Shown piece by piece: positions 15,133-24,157 of a stretch of DNA of 64,000 nucleotides (position 1 is the first letter of the stretch; each line of letters opens with the position of its first letter). Both the position numbers and the translations under genes were made by a program. The stretch lies in assembly GCF_900114245.1 (NCBI RefSeq), contig NZ_FOSK01000007.1:1-64000 (forward strand), in the 5' to 3' direction. This stretch comes from Pseudovibrio ascidiaceicola. Lineage in GTDB: Bacteria > Pseudomonadota > Alphaproteobacteria > Rhizobiales > Stappiaceae. The notes below the pieces were generated by a model. It did no database searches, was not told where the DNA came from, and worked only from the letters and a program-made list of their open reading frames with translations.

Positions 15133-17814
15133 ATGAGTGATATCAAACGAGCGTCCCTCTTCGGTAAATTAAATCCGACCTGCTATCAGGCAATCGACAG
15201 CGCTACGACCTTTTGTAAGATGCGTGGCAATCCTTATGTGGAGTTGGAGCACTGGTTCCAGCAGTTGTTGAGCGGGCAGGATTCAGATCTGCATCGCATT
15301 TTGCGGGATGCAGAGATCGATGAGGCCCGGCTCGCGAGTGATCTCACCAAGGCCTTGGACAAGTTGCCCCGAGGAGCCAGTTCAGTAAGTGATTTGTCGC
15401 AGCACGTGGAAGAGGCCGTTGAACGCGGCTGGGTTTATGCCACTTTGATGTTTGGTGATAATGCCATCCGCAGCGGTTACCTTTTGATTGGCATCCTAAA
15501 GACACCAGGCCTTCGCAATACGCTCTTTGGCATTTCGCGTCTGTTTGAGAACATTTCAGCTGATGATGTTGCGACACGATACAAGAAAATCACAGAGGGC
15601 TCGCCTGAAGAAGGCAAAGCCAAGGATGGCACGCAACTCGATGCTGGTGAACAGCACGCCGCAGCCCCGGGTCTGAAATCTGCAGATGAGGCCTTGGACG
15701 CCTATTGCACAGACATCACGGCAAAAGCGAAAGCTGGGCAGCTGGATCCGGTTATTGGCCGTGAAGAAGAAATTCGCCAGATCATCGACACACTGATGCG
15801 CCGTCGCCAAAACAATCCAATTCTGACGGGTGAAGCCGGGGTTGGTAAAACGGCAGTGGTTGAAGGTTTGGCAATCCGCATTGCAGAGGGCGATGTGCCG
15901 CCGTCCATCAAGGATGTACGCGTTCTCCTGCTTGATGTCGGGCTGTTACAGGCTGGCGCTGGCGTGAAAGGTGAGTTCGAAGATCGCCTACGCAAGATAT
16001 TGGATGCAGTGCGCTCTTCTGTACAGCCCATCATCCTGTTCATTGATGAAGCCCACACGCTCATTGGTGCTGGAGGGGCTGCTGGAACCGGTGATGCAGC
16101 TAACCTTTTGAAACCGGCACTTGCCCGTGGTGAATTGCGGACAATTGCAGCAACAACATGGTCTGAGTACAAGAAGCACATTGAGAAGGACCCTGCCCTC
16201 GCTCGCCGTTTCCAGAACATTTTGGTTGAAGAACCTGATCCGGATAAAGCAGTTGCAATCATGCGCGGTGTGGCAGCAATGCTTGAAGAGCATCATCAGG
16301 TCCAGATTCTGGATGAAGCGCTTGAGGCTGCCGTGCATTTGTCGATGCGCTTTATTCCTGCAAGACAGCTGCCAGACAAGGCAATCAGCCTGATTGATAC
16401 TGCCTGTGCCCGTGTCGCTCTTTCCCAACATGCAACGCCAGCTGCTGTCGATGATTGCCGCAAACGACTTGTCATGATTGAAACGGAACGAGATATCCTT
16501 GAACGAGAGGTGCAGTCCGGTTTCGATGTCGGTGATAAGCTCACTGACGTGCACAAGAAGCTTGCTGAGCTTGAGAAAGAACGTGAAGCTCTTGAAGCTG
16601 AATGGTTGAAAGAGCAATCGCTTGTTACAGAAATTCTGAAACTACGTGAAGTGTTCCGCCAAACCAATGGAGATGAGAACGCAGATACGGCTCCAATCAA
16701 GAAGGAGCTGGATCAGAAACTTGAGGAACTGACCGAACTACAAGGTGAGCACCCCCTCATTCTTCCTGAAGTGGATGGCCAAGCGGTTGCAACAATTGTT
16801 TCTGACTGGACGGGCATACCAACTGGGCGCATGGTCTCTAACGAGATTAAGACGGTGCTGCACCTGAGCGATATCCTGAGGAAGCGGATCATCGGTCAGG
16901 ACCATGCTATGGAGGTGATCGCTCGCCGCGTAAAAACCTCTCGTGCGAACCTTGATAATCCAAGTCGTCCCATTGGTGTGTTCCTTCTGGTCGGACCAAG
17001 TGGTGTCGGTAAAACCGAGACAGCCTTAGCACTTGCAGAGACCCTTTATGGCGGTGAACAGAATCTTATCACCATCAACATGAGTGAGTTTCAGGAGTCC
17101 CATACGGTCTCCACGCTAAAAGGCTCTCCTCCAGGGTATGTGGGTTACGGTGAAGGCGGCGTTTTGACAGAAGCCGTGCGCCGTAGACCTTACAGCATTG
17201 TGTTGCTGGATGAGGTTGAGAAGGCCCACCCGGATGTGCATGAACTCTTCTTCCAGGTCTTTGATAAGGGCATGATGGAAGATGGCGAAGGCCGGAAGAT
17301 CAATTTCAAAAATACTTTGATCTTGTTGACTGCCAATGTGGGCAGTGATCTCATTTTGGATATGTGTGCAGATGAAGATCTGACACCAGATCCGGAGGGT
17401 ATTGCCAAAGCTTTGAGACCTCCCTTGCTGAAGGCTTTCCCGGCAGCACTTTTGGGCCGACTTGTAACCGTGCCTTATTACCCGCTGAGTTCTCCTGTCA
17501 TTCACAAAATCATCAATCTACAACTTGGTCGGATTGGTGATCGTATTCTCGAGAACCACAATGTGAAGTTCACATGGGATGATTCAGTTGTTGCCTTGAT
17601 TGAGAGCAGATGTGCGGAAATTGAGAGTGGTGGTCGTATGATCGATGCGATCCTGACCAACACCCTTCTCCCGGATATCAGCACAGAATTCCTGAAGAAC
17701 ATGAGTGAAGACAAGAAGATCACAGAACTTAAAGTTCTGACTGATGGTGATGCATTTGACTACAAGTTCAAGAAATCACCCGTAGCCAAAAAAGACAAAC
17801 ACAAGAAGAAATAG
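15133..17814 (+). CDS. clpV: T6SS AAA+ ATPase TssH (ClpV)
   Basis: An 893-aa double-ring AAA+ unfoldase that recycles contracted sheath. It has an N-terminal Clp repeat domain (about 1-160), a first AAA domain with Walker A GEAGVGKTAVVEG and Walker B ILFIDEAHTLIGAGG, a middle coiled coil (about 430-530), and a second AAA domain with GPSGVGKTETALALAE and IVLLDEVEKAHP. The C-terminus ends in a lysine-rich tail. The length and N-domain fit ClpV rather than ClpB. The 130-bp gap after it, with an A/T-rich tract, is the largest break before the sodium channel gene. Confidence 0.96.
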   Translation: MSDIKRASLFGKLNPTCYQAIDSATTFCKMRGNPYVELEHWFQQLLSGQDSDLHRILRDAEIDEARLASDLTKALDKLPRGASSVSDLSQHVEEAVERGWVYATLMFGDNAIRSGYLLIGILKTPGLRNTLFGISRLFENISADDVATRYKKITEGSPEEGKAKDGTQLDAGEQHAAAPGLKSADEALDAYCTDITAKAKAGQLDPVIGREEEIRQIIDTLMRRRQNNPILTGEAGVGKTAVVEGLAIRIAEGDVPPSIKDVRVLLLDVGLLQAGAGVKGEFEDRLRKILDAVRSSVQPIILFIDEAHTLIGAGGAAGTGDAANLLKPALARGELRTIAATTWSEYKKHIEKDPALARRFQNILVEEPDPDKAVAIMRGVAAMLEEHHQVQILDEALEAAVHLSMRFIPARQLPDKAISLIDTACARVALSQHATPAAVDDCRKRLVMIETERDILEREVQSGFDVGDKLTDVHKKLAELEKEREALEAEWLKEQSLVTEILKLREVFRQTNGDENADTAPIKKELDQKLEELTELQGEHPLILPEVDGQAVATIVSDWTGIPTGRMVSNEIKTVLHLSDILRKRIIGQDHAMEVIARRVKTSRANLDNPSRPIGVFLLVGPSGVGKTETALALAETLYGGEQNLITINMSEFQESHTVSTLKGSPPGYVGYGEGGVLTEAVRRRPYSIVLLDEVEKAHPDVHELFFQVFDKGMMEDGEGRKINFKNTLILLTANVGSDLILDMCADEDLTPDPEGIAKALRPPLLKAFPAALLGRLVTVPYYPLSSPVIHKIINLQLGRIGDRILENHNVKFTWDDSVVALIESRCAEIESGGRMIDAILTNTLLPDISTEFLKNMSEDKKITELKVLTDGDAFDYKFKKSPVAKKDKHKKK

Positions 17815-17944
17815 ATCCATCACAGGAAATTCAGATAAACCTGAAAGCAAAATCAAAACATAGGCTTATTACTTTTTTTACCACAGAAACTAACTGAAAC
17901 AAAACACGTCGGAACTACTTTTCCAAGTGACGAGGAGTCCAACG

Positions 17945-18832
17945 ATGCAGAAAGTTAAGCAATCGGCGAGGAGACGGTCGACACGCATTCCTGCGTGGCG
18001 TCTTACTTTGCGCCGTATTGTTCGCTCTGATATCTTTCAGTACACCTTTCTCATCTTGATTGTTGTCAACGCAATCAGCCTGGGTCTGGCGACATCCCCT
18101 TCCGTACGACGCTTGACTGGTGATGGACAGATCATTTTCGACGACGTGATTATCGGACTTTTCATTTTGGAATTTGTCTTGAAAATCATGGCGTTTGGCA
18201 CACGCTTTTTCAAAAGCTGGTGGAACATCTTCGACATTTCAGTGGTTAGCTTTTCCCTGCTCCCGCAGTCAGGTTATCTCAGCGTCTTGCGTGCCCTTCG
18301 GGTTATGCGAGCCATGCGTGTCCTGTCTTTCCTGCCACAGTACCGGCAAGTGATGCAGGCGCTATTGGATGCGCTACCTGGCATGTTCTCCGTGATGATC
18401 GTTCTGGCGCTGATTTATTATGTGTTTGCGGTCATGGCGACCGGCTTGTTTGGTGCAAGCTTTCCAGACTGGTTCGGAGACATTGGTCGATCTTTGTACT
18501 CGCTGTTCCAGATCATGACGCTGGAGAGCTGGTCCATGGGGATCGTGCGTCCCGTTATGAAGATCTATCCCTACGCCTGGGCCCTTTTCATCCCCTTTAT
18601 CTTCCTGACCGCATTTGCCGTGCTCAACCTGTTTATCGGTCTGATCGTCAGCTCCATGCAGGGCATCTATCAGGAAGAACACAGTGAAGACGTCGAACGC
18701 CTTCGCCTCCTCGTATCCGCTGAAAACCGTGCGATCGCCGCTCAATTGGAAGCTGCGCAATTACAGGTAATCAAAACCCTCGAACGTCTTGAGGACCAGA
18801 TAGAAACCAATAAGAGAGATTCTGATGAGTGA
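17945..18832 (+). CDS. Voltage-gated sodium channel, BacNav type
   Basis: A 295-aa six-helix ion channel of the NaChBac/NavAb family. The S4 voltage sensor carries four arginines at every third position (R116, R119, R122, R125). The pore loop has the sodium-selective filter TLESWS at 192-197, identical in motif to NavAb, between pore helices and S6 (FLTAFAVLNLFIGLIVSSM). A C-terminal coiled coil (about 255-290) should make the tetramer. Start ATG 17945 has GAGGAG 7 bp upstream; GTG 17927 is a weaker option. It lies inside the T6SS operon between clpV and a sheath-like gene, and its end overlaps that gene by 8 bp, so it is co-translated with T6SS parts. Role there unknown. Confidence 0.93.
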   Translation: MQKVKQSARRRSTRIPAWRLTLRRIVRSDIFQYTFLILIVVNAISLGLATSPSVRRLTGDGQIIFDDVIIGLFILEFVLKIMAFGTRFFKSWWNIFDISVVSFSLLPQSGYLSVLRALRVMRAMRVLSFLPQYRQVMQALLDALPGMFSVMIVLALIYYVFAVMATGLFGASFPDWFGDIGRSLYSLFQIMTLESWSMGIVRPVMKIYPYAWALFIPFIFLTAFAVLNLFIGLIVSSMQGIYQEEHSEDVERLRLLVSAENRAIAAQLEAAQLQVIKTLERLEDQIETNKRDSDE

Positions 18833-20810
18833 CTCTGACAAGGACGATGATCTTGACGCACTGCTCAATGACATCATCGAGGAAAGTGATGCTCCCACAG
18901 AAGGTGAAACCGCTGAAGGTGCATCTGCAAGTGTTTTTGAGCCCGATTTTGGTGAAGTCACATGTGAAGCTCCAAAGCTCAACATTACGCTGGATAGTCC
19001 ATTCCATCTTGCCGTGATCGGCGATTTTTCTGGTCGTGCCAACCGCATGGCTCTTTACGATGCTGATGAGCTTGCTGTGCTCAAAGGGCATAACGTTGAT
19101 GTCGATACCGCAGAAGACCTTCCTGCCCGCTTCAAGATCAACATCGAACTTGATCTTGCTGGTGATGAAAAAGTCATTCGGTTTGAACCGAGCTGTATTG
19201 AAGACTTCCATCCTGACGAAATAATTGATGAGTTCGAGATATTTGATGAGCTGAAGGCGCTGCGTTCCTCCCTCAAAAACCCAGGGACATTCAGCAATGC
19301 GGCAGCGACCATTGATGAGTGGCTGGAAGACAAAGGCGAAAAGCCTATCTCACAGCGCAACTCGCGTGGTTCTGTCATTCCAGTCGACAAGAAGCTGAGT
19401 GACTTCTCCGCTCTCATTGATCGCCCTGTTGAGGAGCATGAAGAAGCCGATGACTTCACAGACCTGATTGGAAAGATCGTTTCGCCTCACATAACCCCTG
19501 CCGACAATCCGCAACTCGATGATTATCTCGAGATTGTCGAGACTGTGATGACCACGACACTGCGCAAGATCCTTCAAAACGCTGATTTTCAGGCTCTGGA
19601 GAGTGTGTGGCGTGTCATTGATATGTTGTCACGCAGAATTGAGACTTCCACCGCACTCAAAATAACGCTCTACGACATCTCTGCGGAGGATTTTGCAAGA
19701 GACCTCAGTGCCACCAACAAGCTTGAAGAAACAGGTTTGTATCGTCTCTTCGTGGAAAATGCGCTGCAGGATGAAGGTGTTGGCACGCCGAGTGCAATTG
19801 TTGGTCTTTACACATTCGATATGACTCCCCCCCATGCAGAGCTTCTGGGGCGTATGTCAAAGATCTGCGCGCATGCGCATGCGCCTTTCCTGACTTCCCT
19901 GGACCGCAACAATGCCACCAGAAAATTTGCTGATCTTCCTAAGATTACCGAAAAGACATGGCAGAGTCTGCGTGCCATGCCAGAAAGCAATTACATTGGT
20001 CTGAGCTTGCCACGCTTCATGCTTCGAATGCCTTATGGCGCAAAAACCGATCCGATTGATGCATTCAGCTTTGAAGAGTTTGACGAGCAAGTTGGCCTGA
20101 AAGCCATGTTGTGGGGCAATCCAGCAGCCCTGATTGGTCTTGTGCTTGCAAAAGACTACGAGACCAATGGCGGAGGCATGAGACCAGGTTCGATCCTGAC
20201 CCTCAACGAAATGCCGTTCCATTACCTACACGACCAGTATGGTGATCAGGTTGCCCTGCCCTGTACTGATCGCATGATCAGTCATCGCAGCGTAGAGCCA
20301 CTCATGAGACAGAGCTGGATGCCCATTGTTTCTATGAAGGGCCAGCCTGAAGTTCGCATTGCCTCTCTTAACGGCCTGGCCGGTGACACTATCTCTGGAC
20401 GCTGGTGCGATCAGATTGCCGTGACCAAAGCTGCAGAGACACCGAGCGCAAATGCCGGAGCGCGTGTTAGCATCAGCGGCGGCGACGGCTCTACCCCAGG
20501 CATTCAGGCAACAAAAGGTGCAGTGGTTGTTGAGACCATCCTTGATCCTAAGAAAACACCAGAAACCATCTTCAGAATTGAAGCTGAACCACCAGAACCT
20601 CAGGAGAGTGAACCTGAGGTAGCTGAGGAAGAAGACGAGATTGAAGAGGCACCAGCTCCTGCGCCAGCCGCAGCAGCTGCTCCGCCTGCACCTGCCCATG
20701 ACACGACAGAGTTGGACAACCTCCTAGCCGACCTTTCAGCAGACGATGAAGAAGAAGCGGACGAAGAGGGAATGGATCCGGAACTCGAAGCACTGCTTGC
20801 CGATCTTTAA
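18825..20810 (+). CDS. TssB-TssC fusion-type sheath protein (second sheath gene)
   Basis: A 661-aa protein. After an acidic N-terminal tail (about 1-45) comes a TssB-like stretch (LNITLDSPFHLAVIGDFSGR, about 50-70, then a helical region). From about residue 230 it is TssC-like: ILQNADFQALESVWRVIDML, VGLYTFDMTPPHAELLGRMS, NYIGLSLPRFMLRMPYG and ALIGLVLAKDYETNGGG. The tail (about 580-661) is acidic and Pro/Ala rich and ends with short repeats (LDNLLADLS, LEALLADL) resembling the N-terminal LDALLNDI. It keeps the core sheath regions but ends differently from canonical TssC. Its job could be a cap, an alternative sheath or a ClpV adaptor; that is inference. Confidence 0.85.
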   Translation: MSDSDKDDDLDALLNDIIEESDAPTEGETAEGASASVFEPDFGEVTCEAPKLNITLDSPFHLAVIGDFSGRANRMALYDADELAVLKGHNVDVDTAEDLPARFKINIELDLAGDEKVIRFEPSCIEDFHPDEIIDEFEIFDELKALRSSLKNPGTFSNAAATIDEWLEDKGEKPISQRNSRGSVIPVDKKLSDFSALIDRPVEEHEEADDFTDLIGKIVSPHITPADNPQLDDYLEIVETVMTTTLRKILQNADFQALESVWRVIDMLSRRIETSTALKITLYDISAEDFARDLSATNKLEETGLYRLFVENALQDEGVGTPSAIVGLYTFDMTPPHAELLGRMSKICAHAHAPFLTSLDRNNATRKFADLPKITEKTWQSLRAMPESNYIGLSLPRFMLRMPYGAKTDPIDAFSFEEFDEQVGLKAMLWGNPAALIGLVLAKDYETNGGGMRPGSILTLNEMPFHYLHDQYGDQVALPCTDRMISHRSVEPLMRQSWMPIVSMKGQPEVRIASLNGLAGDTISGRWCDQIAVTKAAETPSANAGARVSISGGDGSTPGIQATKGAVVVETILDPKKTPETIFRIEAEPPEPQESEPEVAEEEDEIEEAPAPAPAAAAAPPAPAHDTTELDNLLADLSADDEEEADEEGMDPELEALLADL

Positions 20811-20831
20811 CAATTGATAATGGAGTTTCAA

Positions 20832-21113
20832 ATGGCTGAACTCATTGAAATAGAAGAAGTACCTGAGATCTACGTCATGGAGTACGGCGGCAATTATTAC
20901 CTTGTTCGCGGTGCAGCTTATCTTGACCAGATCCTATTTGGCAAAGAGCCACTTAGCTTCCCCGTGCTCATCAAATCCGTCAAGACTTGGGATGAGGTTC
21001 TCGTGAACTGGGAGAACACCGGAGGTTCCATGCCCTGGATTCTCAACCCCAGCATCGTTGAACGGATGGAACGAGACAATCGCAAACTGACCTCAGACAG
21101 CTTTAACGCCTGA
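20832..21113 (+). CDS. Small uncharacterised T6SS-locus protein
   Basis: A 93-aa acidic protein between the fused sheath gene and vgrG. The start is ATG 20832 with GGAG 8 bp upstream, 21 bp after the sheath gene. It has no signal peptide or membrane helix. Predicted strands (EIYVMEYGGNYYLVRGAAYL) alternate with a helical end. I do not recognise the family. Its place suggests a VgrG or sheath partner such as an adaptor, but there is no direct evidence. Confidence 0.7.
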   Translation: MAELIEIEEVPEIYVMEYGGNYYLVRGAAYLDQILFGKEPLSFPVLIKSVKTWDEVLVNWENTGGSMPWILNPSIVERMERDNRKLTSDSFNA

Positions 21114-21155
21114 GACCGATCAAAACAGCAGTTTTAGAAATAGGCAGGTCCTGGA

Positions 21156-23264
21156 ATGTGTGCGAGCAAAATAACTGAGAACCGGCTGTTTACGATCAGC
21201 TTCGATGGTGGAGATGACAGCTTCCACCTTTGGAAGATGAAGATGACCAGCGAAATGAGTGAGCTCTACGAAATGGTCGTTGATTGCCGATCATTCGAGC
21301 ATGACCTGAGCCTTGATAAGATGCTTGGGCAGACACTTACGGTTGAAATGAAAAAAGTGTCCGGCACAAGCCTGTCCTCTGACCAGTATCTGAATGGATT
21401 TGTGACCAAGGCCATCTATACGGGACAAGATCATGGGTATTCAACTTACCGCCTTATTGTACGCCCGTGGCTTTGGTTTTTGACCCTTACCAGCAACTGC
21501 CGGATTTTTCAGGAAAAGTCGACGCCAGACATCTTGAAAGAAGTTTTTCAGGAAGCTGGTTTTACTGACTTCAAAAACAAGCTGAGTGACAGTTATGATC
21601 CTCGGCCCTATTGCGCGCAGTTTCAAGAAACCGACTTCAACTTTATCTGCCGCCTGATGGAGCAGGAAGGGATCTACTATTACTTTGAGCACGAAGACGG
21701 CCAACACACGATGGTGTTGGCGGACTCTTATAGCGCTCATGAAGACATCAAAGGCGAGTCCAGCCTTCCCTTCTATTCCGAGGAAGATCATTTCCGGCGT
21801 GGAGCAGATCATTTTTGGGATTGGCGACATAATGAAGAGATCCAGACGGATGAAGTTGAAATCAATGACTATGATTTCACTAAACCCACAAGTGATCTGA
21901 AAGCTAATGCTAGCGAGAAGAAATCCCACCAGCTCTCTGGCCGTACGCGTTACATGTATCCAGGCCATTATGAGGAAGTCAGTGTAGGTGAAAAGCGAGC
22001 CAAGGTGCGCGTTGAAGAGGCCAGTGCGGCTTACGCCAAGGTATATGCTCGCGGCAACGTACGTGGATTGAGGCCCGGTTACCTCTTCAAATTGGATCAG
22101 TTTTCAGACGACCCAAGTCAGGAAAAAGAATACCTGATCACGAAGGCGATCTGTGAGGTCTCAATCGAGTTTGCCCGCGATGAAGAGCAAGAGTTCTACG
22201 ACGCCATCACTTACGAGATTGAGGCGGTCGATTCCAGCGTTCAATATCGCAAAGCCTCGACTACACCCTGGCCCAATATGAACGGATTGCAGTCCGCAAT
22301 CGTTACTGGTGCGGATGGGGAAGAGATCTGGACCGATGAGTATGGTCGGATCAAGGTGCAGTTCCATTGGGATCGTGACGGACAGAACGATGACAAGTCC
22401 TCCTGCTGGGTGCGTGTTGCGCAAATGTGGGCAGGTAAAGGTTGGGGTGGTCTCCACATTCCACGTGTTGGTCAGGAAGTCCTCGTTGATTTCTTAGACG
22501 GAGACCCTGACCGACCTATTGTTGTGGGCAGTGTTTACAATGGTGAGCAAACCGTTCCTTACGATCTGCCCGGTGAAGCCACGAAATCAACGCTCAAGAG
22601 TGAGACTTCCAAGGAAGGTGGTGGTAACAACGAGTTTTTGTTTGAAGACAAAAAAGACGAGGAACTCGTTCAGCTCACCGCTGAGAAGGACTATGAGCGC
22701 ACCGTCAAAAACAATGAAACCGTTAAAATTGGCTTCGACAAGCAAGAAGATGGCGACCAGACAATCGAGGTCTACAACAACCGCAGTCTGACCGTTGACC
22801 AGGGTGATGAGACCTACACAATCAAGACTGGTGGCCGTACGACAACCGTCGAGAAAGACGACGCACTCTCGGTCAAATCTGGCAATCACACCATCACTGT
22901 CGAAAGTGGCGACCAAAGCATCTCCATGAAGCAAGGTGCGCAGACCGTTGAAGCCATGAAAGACATCGGTGTGACCTCACAAACCGGTGATGTGAAAGTC
23001 GATGCATCCGCTGGATCTGTGAAGGTTTCCGGAACGCAAGCTATAGAGCTTACCTGCGGTGGCAGCTCCATCAAAATGGATCCTATGTCGATCACCCTTA
23101 CGGCTGGTCCTAGCTCCCTCAAGCTTGAGGCCGCTCAAGCTGAGTTGAAAGGCTTAATGGTGACCGTAAAGGGTGATGTTCAGGCGACCGTCGACGGGAC
23201 CTTGACCACCTTGAAAGGCGCCGGCATCACAACGGTACAAGGTGCCCTTGTGAAGATAAATTGA
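21156..23264 (+). CDS. vgrG: T6SS spike protein VgrG (TssI)
   Basis: A 702-aa spike protein. The gp27-like N-terminal half shows FQETDFNFICRLMEQEGIYY (about 150-170). The gp5 OB-fold includes VTGADGEEIWTDEYGRIKVQ and WVRVAQMWAGKGWGGLHIPR with VGQEVLVDFLDGDPDRPIVVG. The C-terminal third is the repeated beta-helix needle (many GDQ, GSVKV, SSIKM steps). It ends at about the family's normal length, so it has no fused effector domain. It forms a trimer on top of Hcp and should be capped by the PAAR protein encoded two genes later. Confidence 0.96.
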   Translation: MCASKITENRLFTISFDGGDDSFHLWKMKMTSEMSELYEMVVDCRSFEHDLSLDKMLGQTLTVEMKKVSGTSLSSDQYLNGFVTKAIYTGQDHGYSTYRLIVRPWLWFLTLTSNCRIFQEKSTPDILKEVFQEAGFTDFKNKLSDSYDPRPYCAQFQETDFNFICRLMEQEGIYYYFEHEDGQHTMVLADSYSAHEDIKGESSLPFYSEEDHFRRGADHFWDWRHNEEIQTDEVEINDYDFTKPTSDLKANASEKKSHQLSGRTRYMYPGHYEEVSVGEKRAKVRVEEASAAYAKVYARGNVRGLRPGYLFKLDQFSDDPSQEKEYLITKAICEVSIEFARDEEQEFYDAITYEIEAVDSSVQYRKASTTPWPNMNGLQSAIVTGADGEEIWTDEYGRIKVQFHWDRDGQNDDKSSCWVRVAQMWAGKGWGGLHIPRVGQEVLVDFLDGDPDRPIVVGSVYNGEQTVPYDLPGEATKSTLKSETSKEGGGNNEFLFEDKKDEELVQLTAEKDYERTVKNNETVKIGFDKQEDGDQTIEVYNNRSLTVDQGDETYTIKTGGRTTTVEKDDALSVKSGNHTITVESGDQSISMKQGAQTVEAMKDIGVTSQTGDVKVDASAGSVKVSGTQAIELTCGGSSIKMDPMSITLTAGPSSLKLEAAQAELKGLMVTVKGDVQATVDGTLTTLKGAGITTVQGALVKIN

Positions 23265-23272
23265 GGCGAATT

Positions 23273-23866
23273 ATGGAAAACAGCGTGACAAATACTACAC
23301 TGCTCCTCAATTCCTTCAAAGATCTACTCAAAAGCAGACCTTTAGAACTTGGAAATGAGGCATTACCACTGGTAGAAGATCAGAAACCTTCTATCGAAGT
23401 TGTGGATACCCTAGCGGAAGCAGAACTTACATCTGACGCGATAAAAGTTCTTGCCCACGCCCTGAGTAAACCACGCGCAGTGTGGTGGGCCAGTCAAGTC
23501 AGCAGAGCAACCTTTCCGGAAGGCACCCAGCCCCCAAATGAAGACGAAATTGCGCTGAAAGCCGCCGAAGACTGGGTCCGTAAACCTGATGAAGACCTGC
23601 GTCGTGCAGCAATGAAAATTGCTGATGACGGAGGATATAAAAGCGCCGCTTCTCTTGCCGCTGCAGCGGCTGGTTGGAGTGGCGGAAGTATGGGTTCCCC
23701 CGAATTTGACCCCGCACCTCCCCCAGAAAACCTAACTAGTATTGCTGTAGGGTCGTCTATAGTTTTGTCAGTATACGACAGTAACGTGGAGGACCCTGAA
23801 GAGTTCTTAGTCAAAGCTTACAAGTTGGGACGAGCACTCGCAGATAATGAAATAGAGGCCCTATGA
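23273..23866 (+). CDS. Uncharacterised protein between VgrG and PAAR (DUF6931-like)
   Basis: A 197-aa mostly helical protein, starting at ATG 23273 behind GAGGCG, 8 bp after vgrG. It has a conserved-looking centre, SKPRAVWWASQVSRATF, and an Ala-rich helix followed by a Gly/Pro loop. It resembles small proteins, placed in DUF6931 as I recall, that sit between spike and PAAR genes in T6SS loci. A role in loading or stabilising the PAAR tip would fit, but is inferred from position. It overlaps the PAAR gene by 4 bp. Confidence 0.75.
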   Translation: MENSVTNTTLLLNSFKDLLKSRPLELGNEALPLVEDQKPSIEVVDTLAEAELTSDAIKVLAHALSKPRAVWWASQVSRATFPEGTQPPNEDEIALKAAEDWVRKPDEDLRRAAMKIADDGGYKSAASLAAAAAGWSGGSMGSPEFDPAPPPENLTSIAVGSSIVLSVYDSNVEDPEEFLVKAYKLGRALADNEIEAL

Positions 23867-24153
23867 GTTTCCCAGCAGCACGCATGACAGACATGCACGT
23901 CTGTCCAATGGTGACCGGTATCGTTCCTCACGTAGGAGGCCCGATATCTCTTGGAGCACCGACGGTTTTGATCGGAAACTTACCCGCGGCGCGCATGACT
24001 GACATGTGCGTGTGCGTTGGGCCTCCAGACACAATTATGAAAGGCAGTGTCACCACATTGATCGCCGGGTTACCGGCGGCGCGTATGCTGGATGTCACTG
24101 CTCACGGCGGCACCATCATCCTTGGCTGGCCCACAGTTTTAATCGGGGGCTGA
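23863..24153 (+). CDS. PAAR-repeat T6SS tip protein
   Basis: A 96-aa cone-shaped tip protein. The PAAR motif appears three times (FPAARMTD at 3-10, LPAARMTD near 40 and LPAARMLD near 70), matching the pseudo-threefold cone. Between them are IVPHVGGPISLGAPTVLIG and the closing GWPTVLIGG. Conserved His and Cys residues could bind the tip metal. There is no N- or C-terminal effector extension, so it is a stand-alone tip. Confidence 0.94.
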   Translation: MSFPAARMTDMHVCPMVTGIVPHVGGPISLGAPTVLIGNLPAARMTDMCVCVGPPDTIMKGSVTTLIAGLPAARMLDVTAHGGTIILGWPTVLIGG

Positions 24154-24157
24154 GGAT

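Noticed and set aside
15988-16617. 209-codon frame antisense to clpV
   Set aside because: Mirror frame of a strongly coding gene; Cys/Phe-rich composition and no family.
21156-23264. Effector domain fused to VgrG
   Set aside because: The chain ends in the regular beta-helix needle at normal length; nothing follows it.
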